A DNA stretch of 64,000 bases from an uncultured Saprospiraceae bacterium (GCA_937928045.1 CALFWO010000056.1:1-64000); one strand, 5' to 3'; shown: positions 1-9,223, counted from the first letter of the stretch. Made by a program: numbers and translations. The notes: generated from the sequence alone by a model not told the origin.

Positions 1-114
1 GTAGGCTCTCGTAGACGCTCTCTTTGATAATAATTTTCTACGTTTCTATAACATTATAAAACACCCGCAGCCTCACAAGGCTTCAACCAGTCTGCCAAAC
101 AAATCAAAGCATAC

Positions 115-1023
115 TTGCCAAATACAAAGCCAGCAGTTAAAGTTCCAAAGTTCGAGCAAAATGCAGCTTTTGAATTGATCGAAGCGCAATTGGCTTTTGG
201 ACCAAGAGTACCAAATACACCAGCGCATAAGGCAGCCAGAAATTGGATGATAGGGGAGTTGGAAAAAACCGGTGCCACTGTTTATCCACAGGATTTTACT
301 GCGAAACATTTCGACAATAGGACTTTCAATGGGACCAATATAATTGCTTCGTTTAATCCTGATCATCCGAAGCGAGTGCTGATTGCAGCGCATTGGGATT
401 CAAGAGAACTTGCGAACAAAGACGAAGATCCAAAATTAGCGAAGGAGCCTGTTCCCGGAGCAGATGATGGAGCTTCTGGAGTGGCCATTCTCATGCAAAT
501 CGCCAAACACATCCAGTCGAATCCAATCGATATGGGCGTAGACATCATGATGATTGATTTGGAAGATCAAGGAAATTCTGAAGCAGAAGGAATTGACACT
601 TGGTGCTTAGGCTCGCAATATTGGGCCAAGAATCCGCATAAGGCCGGATACAAAGCCAAGTTTGGAATCTTATTAGATATGGTTGGTGCAAGAGATGCTA
701 GATTTACCAAGGAAGAAGTGTCTAGAACTTATGCTAAAAAATATGTCGACAAGCTTTGGAACATCGCTCAGAAAATGGGCTATGGACAATATTTCGTGAG
801 CGAAGAAACTCGAGCAGTAGTAGATGATCATTTGTTCATCAATCAAATCGCCAATATCCCAATGCTCGATATCATTAATAGGCCTGTAGGTTCACAAACC
901 GGTTTTGGTGACTATTGGCATACCCACAATGACGATATTGATGTTATCGACAAAAGAACGTTAAAGGCTGTGGGTCAAACAGTTCTGGCTGTTCTGTACA
1001 ATGAATCTACCGGTAGATTTTAG
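115..1023 (+). CDS. M28 family zinc peptidase / glutaminyl-cyclase-like, damaged 5' end
   Basis: The protein has the M28 di-zinc fold signature of secreted bacterial glutaminyl-peptide cyclotransferase-like enzymes. The ligands appear in order: His in AAHWDSRE, Asp in PGADDGASG, an acidic residue in LEDQGN, Asp in LLDMVGA, and His in HTHNDDID. Such proteins are normally exported lipoproteins. The reading frame is open from base 52 (HYKTPAASQGF...), after an in-frame TAA at 49-51, and contains no ATG until well inside the domain. The listed start is a TTG that would remove any signal peptide. A hydrophobic stretch lies in another frame at 24-59, so a frameshift or sequence error near 50 is likely. 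The catalytic domain is intact. Family call is firm; the exact reaction (peptidase or cyclase) is not decided. Confidence 0.8.
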   Translation: MPNTKPAVKVPKFEQNAAFELIEAQLAFGPRVPNTPAHKAARNWMIGELEKTGATVYPQDFTAKHFDNRTFNGTNIIASFNPDHPKRVLIAAHWDSRELANKDEDPKLAKEPVPGADDGASGVAILMQIAKHIQSNPIDMGVDIMMIDLEDQGNSEAEGIDTWCLGSQYWAKNPHKAGYKAKFGILLDMVGARDARFTKEEVSRTYAKKYVDKLWNIAQKMGYGQYFVSEETRAVVDDHLFINQIANIPMLDIINRPVGSQTGFGDYWHTHNDDIDVIDKRTLKAVGQTVLAVLYNESTGRF

Positions 1024-1306
1024 GATAAAAGCTTAATAGATGAATAGTCATTCATCATATTTTAGGTCTAAATGTCCATAGAGTTCAATCAATTAGACTC
1101 GTTCAAAGAACGGTCCAAGTAAGCTATGTCATAAAATGAATTTCATTCTCAAATCAAAACAAACTTCAACGGAAGGTCCGACGCAGAAGGACCACCTTTC
1201 AACCAACTGCAACAAAGACAAGAAAGCCAAATAGTAAACAGTCAAATCCTGGATGATTCCAAATCCCTACTAAATTACTCTTTCAAATAATTCCTAACTT
1301 GGCAAC
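1024..1306. other. intergenic, no gene seen
   Basis: No convincing ORF. It contains a small inverted repeat, GGTCC at 1175-1179 and GGACC at 1189-1193. Right after it, 1194-1213, is a 20-base string that recurs with one mismatch at 17402-17421. Confidence 0.5.
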
Positions 1307-2758
1307 ATGAAAATACCTGCCAAACTCGCGAATTATATCAACGGGAAATTACAAACGCCCAGCAATAAAAAGTACTTCGATAATCCGAATCCATCCACAG
1401 GAAAATCCCTTTGTAAAATTCCAGCATCCAATGAAAAGGATGTTTCCCTAGCAGTAAAAGCAGCAGAAAAAGCATTCCCAGCTTGGTCCAAAACCAGTTC
1501 CCAAGAGCGTTTCAAAATATTGAATAACATCGCGGAACTCATTCTTAAAAACTTGGAGGATTTAGCTTTAGCGGAAAGCATGGATTCTGGAAAACCACTT
1601 TGGTTGTCTCGCTCCGTAGATATTCCAAGGGCACATCAAAATTTTCAATTCTTTGCGACTGCTCAAATGCAGTTTGCTTCAGAATCGCATCACATGCCAG
1701 GAGAAGCCATCAATTATACTTTGCGTCAGCCGATCGGAGTGGTAGGTTGTATCTCCCCATGGAATTTGCCCTTGTACTTGTTCACTTGGAAAATAGCACC
1801 GGCCTTGGCCACTGGAAATTGTGTGGTAGCTAAACCATCAGAAATCACACCTTGCACAGCTTATTTGCTTGGAAAGATTTGCATACAGGCCGGATTACCG
1901 GCTGGAGTATTAAACATTATTCATGGCATGGGTGCCGACGCAGGGCAAGCAATTGTTGTCCATCCAAAAGTGAAAGCAATTTCATTTACTGGAGGTACCG
2001 TAACAGGAGCTCGTATTGCCAGCCTAGCAGCACCTAAATTCAAGAAGCTTTCTTTAGAGTTGGGCGGAAAAAATCCGAATATCATTTTTGCAGATTGCGA
2101 TTTTAAAAAAATGTTGAAAACGACTGTGGCTTCTTCCTTCGGAAATAATGGACAAATCTGTTTGTGTGGATCGCGAATTTACATTGAGGCCAGTATCTAT
2201 GAAAAATTTAAAAGAGCGTTTGTAAAGAAAGTCAAACAAATGAAAGTTGGTGATCCTTTGGCCAAAGATTCAAATTTAGGGGCGATTAGCTCTATGGGTC
2301 ATTTAGAAAAAATTCTTGGTCACATTGAAATAGCCAAAGAAGAGGGTGCAAAGATTTTATACGGAGGAAAGCAAATCAAATTAAAAGGTAAATATAAAAA
2401 TGGTGCATACCTTGAGCCAACTGTTTTGGAAGGTCTGGATCCTAGTTGTCGAACAAACCAGGAAGAAATCTTTGGCCCAGTGGTTACCTTGACGCCATTT
2501 AAAAACGAGAAGCAAGCGATCGCTTTGGCGAATAGTACGGCTTACGGATTGTCCGCAACAGTCTGGACAAATGATTTGAACCGAGCACATCGCCTTGGAG
2601 AAGAATTGGATGCCGGAATTGTATGGGTAAACTGCTGGTTGAAGAGAGATTTAAGAACACCTTTCGGAGGAGTGAAAAATTCAGGTGTCGGTCGCGAAGG
2701 AGGATGGGAAGCTTTGAGGTTTTTTACAGAACCTAAAAATGTTTGCATTTCCTATTAA
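1307..2758 (+). CDS. aldehyde dehydrogenase, ALDH8 / 2-hydroxy(amino)muconic semialdehyde type
   Basis: This 483-residue NAD(P)-dependent aldehyde dehydrogenase is full length. The catalytic Cys is about residue 285 (NNGQICLCG), the general-base Glu about 251 (LELGGKNP), and the NAD-binding segment SFTGG is near 226-230. The C-terminal signature WLKRDLRTPFGGVKNSGVG is typical of the ALDH8 group: muconic semialdehyde dehydrogenases of the meta-cleavage and kynurenine routes, and ALDH8A1. This suggests oxidation of an aromatic ring-cleavage semialdehyde. No kynurenine or meta-cleavage partner gene is adjacent, so the substrate is inference. Its stop codon overlaps the stop of the convergent AsmA-like gene by three bases. 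Confidence 0.85.
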   Translation: MKIPAKLANYINGKLQTPSNKKYFDNPNPSTGKSLCKIPASNEKDVSLAVKAAEKAFPAWSKTSSQERFKILNNIAELILKNLEDLALAESMDSGKPLWLSRSVDIPRAHQNFQFFATAQMQFASESHHMPGEAINYTLRQPIGVVGCISPWNLPLYLFTWKIAPALATGNCVVAKPSEITPCTAYLLGKICIQAGLPAGVLNIIHGMGADAGQAIVVHPKVKAISFTGGTVTGARIASLAAPKFKKLSLELGGKNPNIIFADCDFKKMLKTTVASSFGNNGQICLCGSRIYIEASIYEKFKRAFVKKVKQMKVGDPLAKDSNLGAISSMGHLEKILGHIEIAKEEGAKILYGGKQIKLKGKYKNGAYLEPTVLEGLDPSCRTNQEEIFGPVVTLTPFKNEKQAIALANSTAYGLSATVWTNDLNRAHRLGEELDAGIVWVNCWLKRDLRTPFGGVKNSGVGREGGWEALRFFTEPKNVCISY

Positions 2759-5622
2759 CCACCTCCAGATTTTTTGTTGCCTTTTTTATTCCCTTCAATA
2801 GTAAAGTCTAAAAATTCCTCGTCATCATCGTCGTCTGCAACTGGAGTTTGTTCCCAGCTCGGTACGGATTGTGTTTTGACCTTTTTCTTTTTATTTATCA
2901 AATCTTCCAATCGGAAATCTTTTTCTTGATCGGCACTTGGACCAAGATCATCTTTAGTTATGACTTCTGGAGTAGATAATTCAATATCCTGTTTTAATTC
3001 TACTTGCTCCGGAATTTCCTCTTGACTAATAATTTCTTTTGGAATTTCTCGCTGGAAGTATCTTGGATTGTCTCTCCAATTGTCTGCCGGAATATTTAGA
3101 TTTCCAAATTCTCTCTTCAGTGTATTTTGTATCCTATACTTCTTCGATTTTGTTTCTCGCAGTTTTCTTTTTACATACTTCGGGTCAGACTTTACGCGAT
3201 AATCTTTGATGGATCCCCAAACACGATAGTGTAAATTGATAAGGCCATCCCGCTGTTCTTTGATGAATTCCGCATCTTGCTTTCTGAACTTATTCACCAA
3301 TACTTGGCCGGCATTGATTTTGAAATTATAATCAATTTTATTTTCAAAAGTATGCATGCCACAGAGTTCCATGTTCAGTGCATTGGACTGAATAAACATA
3401 TTTGGAATACTGATTTTCCGGTTTTTTACCTCCAACCAATTTCGCATAGTTGTAAAACGCACATGTCGTAAGTCATCTGCTTTGATGTATTTAGAAAAAC
3501 TATACAGCATTTCGAAATTATCCAATGCGCCATCAGTTATAGCAACATCTCCAAGCACATGAAGATCATCCATATTGAAGTTGCCATCCTTATCCCAGAA
3601 AGCATCAATCTTTAAGTTGGCCAGAAGTGTTCCCTTTATGTGTTCTGTCCTTAGGACATTTTGGCCAAAGTTGTTGGCCTGTCTGAAGAACTCTTTGATG
3701 TCAATTTTTTCACAAGACAATCTAGCATCCGCATTCATTTCTTCTTCTAGAAATACTGTCCCATCAAGAATCCAATCTCCACCCATACCATTGGCTTGGC
3801 CTTCGACCATTAGCTCGTTGTCTTCTATTTCAAGTTGTCCAACAAAGTTTGATCCTTCAATTTTATTATAATGAAATTGATTCACTTTAGCAGAAAAAGT
3901 TCCTTGCAAAAATCCAGTCAGCAGCTGAGTTTTATTTGTAGAAAACTTTTCAACTCCTACCAACTCCTGATCTCTTGTTGTTACGGATTCATTGTTGGAA
4001 AACAAAACTGCCAAAGCATCTAGGTCCATTTTTTCAGACACCAAGTTTCCATTAAATCGAAGACTGATTTCATCTTGATGACTGCTATCAGCCATCAGCA
4101 CTGGAATCAGATTGTAACAGTTTCCGGATAAACTAATATCAGAATTAACAGCGTTAATTTTAATTTTCGATAAAGACATTTTATTTCCAGTAAGTAAAAA
4201 GCGTCCGTTAGAAATGTCAACTTTTTCTTTATTCAGGAGAAATGATATTCCTTCAAATTCAGCACGACCTTTGGCTTTGGTACTAGTCATTTTTGCAGGA
4301 TCCATTAAGTCTTTGACCAATCCATTGATGCCTAAACTTTTCACACGTACCGTACCCTTTCCGCCAGTAATTGAAGGATTATTTATCATCTTTACGATAT
4401 CCGCTGTTGCAATTTTTCCGTCCAAGGTCATATTGAGGGAAGGACGATCTAGATTTCTAACGGACAAGTTAAATTTCAAAGGTTCTCCTCTAAAACTACC
4501 TTTGAAGTCTTTGATTTGAAGATGACTAGTTCTATTGTTGTTCTTAAGGCCATTGGTGAATTTACCTTTGAAATTCACGCTTTTGATGGTTTGATTAAAC
4601 TTTCGACTTTTTATTTGTCCGTCGGTAAGTCCAAATAATAAATCAATCGCTGGGTTTTGAGAATCTGAAAGTGGACCTTTTATTTTACCGACCATCGTGA
4701 AATCTCCTGAACTTTTAAAGTCAGCAATTGATTTGGTATATTGTTTGGGAAGAAAGCTGATCAAAGTAGCAATGTCTCCTTTTTTAGCCAGGACTTGTAA
4801 ATCAAATTGAGTGGCTTCCTTCGTTGTCTGAATACTGCCACCTAACTTTAAAGGGTTTTCATCAATGTTTAAAAGTGCCTTCGTAAAAGTGTACTTTTTT
4901 TCCTTCAGATCAATGTGCATTTCAGCATCCATTGTAGCCGGGGTATTGACCAAGTATTTATGATCGTCTAGATTGATGTATTCGGAATTGAGTGCTCCAA
5001 GTATTTTAAGATCAAAAGCTTTCCCAGTCAATCGACCTGAGATATTTCCATTCTCAATTCCAATCTTAACTTCATGAGGACCTCTTAAATCGGTATAAAT
5101 CAAAGTCACATTATCAAATATGGCTTTTTCGATATCTATTGCAAAGTCTTTTACTGAAGAGTCCTCTTTCTTTTGGATGATATTGTAATTCCCTAGGCCT
5201 TGTTTATCCAATTGAATAAATACCGTACCATCGCTGATTTGAACTTCAGGTACTTTGGTGCTACCTCCAAATAGGCTAAATAAACCTAGATTAAACGAGA
5301 CGGTTTTGGCTCTAAGCAATGAGGCGGAATTAAGATCAATAAGATCTACCTCTTCCAACTGAGCAGATACTTTTGGGAAATTCCGAAGTAAAGACAGGTC
5401 AAAAGATTCCACTTTGATTTCTGTAGCAATGGATTCATTTAAAACCGAGATGAGCTTTTCGCCGATTTGACGCTCGAAGATTGAGGCAATGGCTATACAT
5501 AAAATCAAGAAAGCGAGAAAGACAAATAGCAATATGCGCAAAGGCTTCATTGCTTTTCGCAATGGAGATGGCGCCTGTTCTGGCTCCACGACAAGTTGAG
5601 GAGGTGATACTATAGTGTCCAT
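2755..5622 (-). CDS. AsmA-like envelope protein
   Basis: About 955 residues. After a short cytoplasmic segment there is one strong membrane helix (LRILLFVFLAFLILCIAIAS, about residues 30-50). A long beta-rich region follows, with AsmA-type features such as ESFDLSLLRNFPKVS and repeated strands on internal ligand-like sheets. The tail (last ~130 residues) is charged and disordered, rich in Asp/Glu/Lys. AsmA/YhdP-family proteins span the periplasm and are implicated in phospholipid transport to the outer membrane. I chose the ATG at 5622 over an upstream TTG at 5649 because a TACTTTTA -10-type box sits at 5639-5646, so the TTG would fall outside the transcript. Family call good, exact role inferred. 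Confidence 0.85.
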   Translation of the reverse strand: MDTIVSPPQLVVEPEQAPSPLRKAMKPLRILLFVFLAFLILCIAIASIFERQIGEKLISVLNESIATEIKVESFDLSLLRNFPKVSAQLEEVDLIDLNSASLLRAKTVSFNLGLFSLFGGSTKVPEVQISDGTVFIQLDKQGLGNYNIIQKKEDSSVKDFAIDIEKAIFDNVTLIYTDLRGPHEVKIGIENGNISGRLTGKAFDLKILGALNSEYINLDDHKYLVNTPATMDAEMHIDLKEKKYTFTKALLNIDENPLKLGGSIQTTKEATQFDLQVLAKKGDIATLISFLPKQYTKSIADFKSSGDFTMVGKIKGPLSDSQNPAIDLLFGLTDGQIKSRKFNQTIKSVNFKGKFTNGLKNNNRTSHLQIKDFKGSFRGEPLKFNLSVRNLDRPSLNMTLDGKIATADIVKMINNPSITGGKGTVRVKSLGINGLVKDLMDPAKMTSTKAKGRAEFEGISFLLNKEKVDISNGRFLLTGNKMSLSKIKINAVNSDISLSGNCYNLIPVLMADSSHQDEISLRFNGNLVSEKMDLDALAVLFSNNESVTTRDQELVGVEKFSTNKTQLLTGFLQGTFSAKVNQFHYNKIEGSNFVGQLEIEDNELMVEGQANGMGGDWILDGTVFLEEEMNADARLSCEKIDIKEFFRQANNFGQNVLRTEHIKGTLLANLKIDAFWDKDGNFNMDDLHVLGDVAITDGALDNFEMLYSFSKYIKADDLRHVRFTTMRNWLEVKNRKISIPNMFIQSNALNMELCGMHTFENKIDYNFKINAGQVLVNKFRKQDAEFIKEQRDGLINLHYRVWGSIKDYRVKSDPKYVKRKLRETKSKKYRIQNTLKREFGNLNIPADNWRDNPRYFQREIPKEIISQEEIPEQVELKQDIELSTPEVITKDDLGPSADQEKDFRLEDLINKKKKVKTQSVPSWEQTPVADDDDDEEFLDFTIEGNKKGNKKSGGG

Positions 5623-5638
5623 AATGTACTGACCATGA

Positions 5639-5646
5639 TAAAAGTA
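5639..5646 (-). promoter_or_regulatory. -7 box of the AsmA-like gene
   Basis: Read on the minus strand this is TACTTTTA, one base off the Bacteroidota TAnnTTTG element, about 16 bases before the ATG at 5622. No clear -33 element was found. Confidence 0.4.
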
Positions 5647-5749
5647 CAAGAATCCATGGAATTTTAACGAAGGCTAGGGTAGGATATTTTTAAATAGGGC
5701 TAAAATGCTAGAAAGAATAATGCTCTGGTTGAAATGAGTGTTGGATTTA

Positions 5750-5768
5750 GGGAAAACATTGATTGTGA
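5750..5768 (+). repeat. dispersed intergenic repeat, copy 1
   Basis: The 19-base string GGGAAAACATTGATTGTGA. Related copies lie at 38962-38980 and, inverted, at 56598-56617. All three are between genes. Confidence 0.55.
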
Positions 5769-5829
5769 CCGAGATCAAGATCTTCTTTGCTTTGCGTTAA
5801 ATATTTCAATGTTTCGCAGATAATAGAGC

Positions 5830-5921
5830 TCCACTCCTCAAAGTCTATGACTTTAGTCGGGCCATAAAAAAAGCCATTACACTAATGTGTAATGGCATTC
5901 TTTTGTGGGCGATGAGAGATT
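5830..5921. repeat. duplicated tRNA-Val 3' end plus terminator, copy A
   Basis: This 92-base block is identical to 5999-6090. It holds the tRNA terminator hairpin (arms 5873-5882 and 5887-5896) and the last ~16 bases of tRNA-Val (5906-5921). After that, identity with the real tRNA gene stops abruptly. The remaining tRNA body is absent, so this copy is a remnant and not a tRNA gene. 77 unrelated bases separate the copies. Confidence 0.9.
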
Positions 5922-5998
5922 AATTACATTGATCTCTGAGTTAATGACCAGCTCAAGCATGAATGCCATACTCGTTCCTCGCATTGACTTTTTGTATG

Positions 5999-6090
5999 TC
6001 CACTCCTCAAAGTCTATGACTTTAGTCGGGCCATAAAAAAAGCCATTACACTAATGTGTAATGGCATTCTTTTGTGGGCGATGAGAGATT
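5999..6090. repeat. duplicated tRNA-Val 3' end plus terminator, copy B
   Basis: Identical to 5830-5921. This copy is joined to the intact tRNA-Val gene and carries its working terminator. Confidence 0.9.
6034..6065 (-). terminator. Rho-independent terminator of tRNA-Val
   Basis: A perfect 10-bp stem (6042-6051 with 6056-6065) has a TAAT/ATTA loop. On the minus strand it is followed by a run of eight T. It lies about 10 bases past the tRNA 3' end. Confidence 0.85.
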
Positions 6091-6149
6091 CGAACTCCCG
6101 ACCCCCTCGGTGTAAACGAGGTGCTCTGAACCAACTGAGCTAATCGCCC
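6075..6149 (-). tRNA. tRNA-Val (anticodon TAC)
   Basis: Read on the minus strand: acceptor GGGCGAT pairs with ATCGCCC, the D-arm is AGCTCAGTTGGTTCAGAGC, and the anticodon stem CCTCG/CGAGG carries loop TTTACAC (anticodon TAC, decoding GUA/GUG). The T-arm holds GTTCGAATC. The discriminator base is A and the CCA tail is not encoded. All four arms fold normally. Its 3' part is duplicated about 169 bases downstream. Confidence 0.97.
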
Positions 6150-6187
6150 TTTATTGCTTGTAGAAATGTTATTTCCGTAAGCGGACG

Positions 6188-6218
6188 CAAAGGTAATTCT
6201 CTTATCAACGTAAAACAA
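6188..6218 (-). promoter_or_regulatory. promoter of tRNA-Val
   Basis: On the minus strand, TTG (6216-6218), a 20-base spacer, and TACCTTTG (6188-6195) make a near-perfect Bacteroidota sigma promoter. Transcription would start about 35 bases before the mature tRNA. Confidence 0.7.
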
Positions 6219-6408
6219 GCCTTTTGATAAAAAAATCTAAAATTATCTATTGATTTTAAAATTAATGTCACCCATAATTTGACTAATAAACTTAATTCAT
6301 TCTTCAAAATTTTGGCCATCAGTTAAGGTAGAACCTGGGCTTTTCCAATTCTCAGATGGATCACCTTCAATGTTTTTCCCAAATCCTTTCCATTCTAGAG
6401 AAATATTA

Positions 6409-6799
6409 TATATTTGCAGCGTTCCCACCGACCGACAATTTTTTACCTATTCTCAAAGATCGATTTTGCAGCAACCCTGCATCATAGTGTTTGACAGAGT
6501 CATTCACATTCGCGATCATTCCCGTAATGATTTCCAAAGCTTTTGCCAGATTAATATCATTGATGAGAGATATTGAATCTTATGGTTATCTCATCATTTC
6601 CATGAACATAAATGCCTAAAAGGCAATCCTATTTAGAAATGGGCCTTTAAAGCGGCACCATAAAGAACTTGAGTGACTCTACTCACTCGATTAGGATATA
6701 TACCTCGTGTCAATTTGCACAGTTTTGGCATGAAACACGGTAGTATCTTAATTCTGTTTTTGGGATGTTAGCCTCTTCCGTTAAGGAAGAGGTTTTTTT
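6409..6799 (+). ncRNA. candidate structured non-coding RNA of unknown class
   Basis: No believable protein is encoded between the tRNA and aspS, yet the plus strand has RNA-gene signals. A TATATTTG box lies at 6409-6416. Several hairpins follow: GAGTGA/TCACTC at 6671-6688, and an irregular long stem joining 6694-6710 to 6735-6752 (CGTGT with ACACG, GATA with TATC). It ends in a strong terminator at 6772-6799. The true 5' end could be the box at 6409 or a later promoter. It is not tmRNA or RNase P by eye, because their conserved boxes are absent. A 6S-type RNA is possible but unproven. Confidence 0.35.
6772..6799 (+). terminator. Rho-independent terminator upstream of aspS
   Basis: Stem CCTCTTCC (6772-6779) pairs with GGAAGAGG (6785-6792), loop GTTAA, followed by seven T. 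It ends no annotated gene, which supports an RNA gene upstream. Confidence 0.8.
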
Positions 6800-6901
6800 A
6801 TGTCCCAAACTTATCTTTGTCTGTTAGATTTTCAACTAATCATCAGCTTATTCGTATAAAACTTATTCGGATCGAGACTGGCGGAAGTAAATCATTAAAC
6901 C

Positions 6902-6909
6902 TATTTTTG
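6902..6909 (+). promoter_or_regulatory. -7 box of aspS
   Basis: TATTTTTG fits TAnnTTTG and lies 34 bases before the aspS ATG. The -33 element is weak. Confidence 0.55.
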
Positions 6910-6943
6910 CACGAATTTTCTCGAAAACTGTTAAACGAAGATT

Positions 6944-8704
6944 ATGTATAGAACACACGACTGTGGCGCCTTGAGAATAGAAAATGTTGGACAAGAAGTT
7001 GTCTTAAGTGGATGGTTACAAGCCAGCCGAGATTTTGGTGGATTGACATTCATCGATTTGAGAGATCGATATGGAATTACTCAATTGGTTTTTAATGCAG
7101 AAGATGAGGATCAAGCAGGAATAGATGCGAAGCTCGGCAGAGAATATGTACTAAGAGCGACAGGGAAAGTAAGAGAGCGTTCTAACAAAAATCCAAATCG
7201 GCCAACTGGAGATATAGAAATCGAAGTAAGTAAGCTAGAAATTTTGAACGCTTCCAAGGTTCCACCTTTTACAATTGAAGATGAAACAGATGGTGGTGAT
7301 GATATTAGAATGCGTTATCGATACCTTGATTTAAGAAGACCCCAAGTTCAAAACAATATCATTTTTAGATCGAATCTCGCCATTGAAACAAGGAAGTATT
7401 TAGCAGAACAACGTTTTGTTGAAGTAGAAACTCCTTTTCTTATTAAGAGTACGCCAGAGGGTGCAAGAGATTTTGTGGTTCCTAGTCGTATGAACCAAGG
7501 TCAATTTTATGCATTGCCTCAATCTCCACAAACTTTCAAGCAAATCTTGATGGTCGCTGGGATGGATCGATACTTTCAAATCGTAAAATGTTTTAGAGAC
7601 GAAGATTTAAGAGCTGATCGTCAGCCTGAATTTACGCAGATAGATTGCGAAATGGCTTTCGTAACTCAGGAGGATATCTTGAATACCTTCGAAGGCCTAA
7701 CGAAATACCTATTTAAGACCGTAAAAGGAGTTGATCTTCCGGATTTTCCAAGAATGTCTTATGATGAAGCCATGAAACGCTATGGTTCTGATAAACCTGA
7801 CTTGCGTTTCGATATGGAGTTTGTAGAGTTAAATGATGTAGCAAAAGGTCATGGCTTTTCAGTATTCGATGATGCCGAATTAATTGTAGGAATTTGTGCG
7901 GAAGGCCAAGCCAGTGAATTTTCCAATAAAGACATCAAGAAATTGACCGAATGGATGCAACGTCCGCAGATTGGTGCCAAAGGTTTGGTGAATGTAAAGT
8001 TGACGGCAGATGGCATTAAATCTTCAGTTGGTAAATTCTACACCGATGAACAGATAAAAACTTGGGCCGACAAAATGGGTGCTAAGGAAGGAGATATGCT
8101 GCTGATCATGAGTGGAGAAGAAGAAAAAACGAGAAAGCAGTTAAACGAATTGCGACTTGAAATGGGTCGTAGAATGGGATTAATGAAAGAAGGTGACTTC
8201 AAACCATTGTGGGTGGTGGATTTTCCATTGCTAGAATGGGATGAAGAATCAGAGCGTTTTCATGCAATGCATCATCCATTTACATCTCCAAAGAAGGAAG
8301 ATGAGGAGCGAATGCTAAATGGAGATCATGAAACGATGAAGAGTCTTCGAGCAGATGCCTATGATTTGGTTTTGAATGGCTCAGAAATAGGTGGTGGATC
8401 GATAAGAATTCATGATCGAGCCCTTCAATCTAGGAATTTTGACTTGTTAGGTTTTACCAAGGAAGAGGCCGAAGCTCAGTTTGGCTTTTTAATGGGAGCT
8501 TTCGAATATGGTGCTCCACCTCACGGAGGAATTGCCTTTGGATTTGATCGTTTATGTGCGGTTATGAACGGCCAAAGTTCTATCAGAGATTTTATTGCTT
8601 TCCCGAAAAACAACCAAGGTCGAGATATGATGATTGATGCTCCAAGCCCAATAGATATGGAGCAATTGGAAGAATTGGAGTTAGCACTAAAGCCAAAAAA
8701 ATAA
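6944..8704 (+). CDS. aspS: aspartyl-tRNA synthetase
   Basis: This enzyme charges tRNA-Asp with aspartate in the cytoplasm. At 586 residues it has the usual bacterial length. Order of parts: N-terminal OB-fold anticodon-binding domain (about 1-110), class II catalytic core with motif 1 ([10 protein letters not shown]), motif 2 ([20 protein letters not shown]), the bacterial-specific GAD insertion (about 270-410), and motif 3 ([14 protein letters not shown]) near the end. The gene appears monocistronic, preceded by a TATTTTTG promoter box and an independent terminator at 6772-6799. Start ATG is unambiguous (MYRTHDCG). Confidence 0.97.
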   Translation: MYRTHDCGALRIENVGQEVVLSGWLQASRDFGGLTFIDLRDRYGITQLVFNAEDEDQAGIDAKLGREYVLRATGKVRERSNKNPNRPTGDIEIEVSKLEILNASKVPPFTIEDETDGGDDIRMRYRYLDLRRPQVQNNIIFRSNLAIETRKYLAEQRFVEVETPFLIKSTPEGARDFVVPSRMNQGQFYALPQSPQTFKQILMVAGMDRYFQIVKCFRDEDLRADRQPEFTQIDCEMAFVTQEDILNTFEGLTKYLFKTVKGVDLPDFPRMSYDEAMKRYGSDKPDLRFDMEFVELNDVAKGHGFSVFDDAELIVGICAEGQASEFSNKDIKKLTEWMQRPQIGAKGLVNVKLTADGIKSSVGKFYTDEQIKTWADKMGAKEGDMLLIMSGEEEKTRKQLNELRLEMGRRMGLMKEGDFKPLWVVDFPLLEWDEESERFHAMHHPFTSPKKEDEERMLNGDHETMKSLRADAYDLVLNGSEIGGGSIRIHDRALQSRNFDLLGFTKEEAEAQFGFLMGAFEYGAPPHGGIAFGFDRLCAVMNGQSSIRDFIAFPKNNQGRDMMIDAPSPIDMEQLEELELALKPKK

Positions 8705-8806
8705 ATTTTTTATCGAATTTGTGACATTTTATCGGAGTGTATAATTTTCTGGCATTGTTTTTCACTATAGGTTTATAGTCTTAATAACTACCAGAAATTG
8801 ACAACG

Positions 8807-9223
8807 ATGAAAAAATTTGATGCAATCCTTCTTGTTGATGATGATGAATCAACAAACTACCTTCATACGATGTACTTGGAAGAGTGGGAGGTCACTGACA
8901 ACATACATACCGCACTCAATGGCCAAGAGGCTATTGACTTCCTGAAAGAAAACAAAGAGTTTCAGGCGAGCAAAAATTCATTAATCCTTTTGGATGTGAA
9001 TATGCCTATCATGAATGGTTTTGAATTTCTTGAGGAATATGAAAGATTGTCAGATGAGTATAAAGCGAGTATAGTTGTGGTGATGCTTACTTCTTCACTC
9101 CACGCAAAGGATCAAGCAGCGGCTAGAGGATTTACAGATCTGGGTGGATATATTAACAAGCCACTTTCCTATGAAAGAATGGTAGAGATTATGAAAGAAC
9201 TAGAAAGTGTAAGCGCTGAATAA
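8807..9223 (+). CDS. single-domain response regulator (CheY-like)
   Basis: A stand-alone receiver domain of 138 residues with no output domain. Acidic pocket D11-D13, phosphoacceptor D63 (LLDVNMP), switch Thr T95 (VMLTSS) and conserved K118 (INKP) are all present, so it should be phosphorylated normally. I start at ATG 8807 (MKKFDAI) rather than the TTG three codons earlier. It converges on a histidine kinase gene (9302-10780), and the two share one terminator, so they may be partners. Small receivers of this type are often found beside hybrid or orphan kinases in Bacteroidota. Confidence 0.93.
   Translation: MKKFDAILLVDDDESTNYLHTMYLEEWEVTDNIHTALNGQEAIDFLKENKEFQASKNSLILLDVNMPIMNGFEFLEEYERLSDEYKASIVVVMLTSSLHAKDQAAARGFTDLGGYINKPLSYERMVEIMKELESVSAE

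Noticed and set aside
4214-4519. 101-codon plus-strand ORF inside the AsmA-like gene
   Set aside because: Shadow frame of a long, well-supported gene on the other strand.
5906-5921. Second tRNA-Val
   Set aside because: Only the last ~16 bases are present; no body, anticodon or 5' acceptor.
6370-6576. 68-codon ORF upstream of aspS
   Set aside because: Its composition (many Arg, Ile, Phe and rare patterns) is unlike neighbours, it has no ribosome site, and it overlaps the candidate non-coding RNA.
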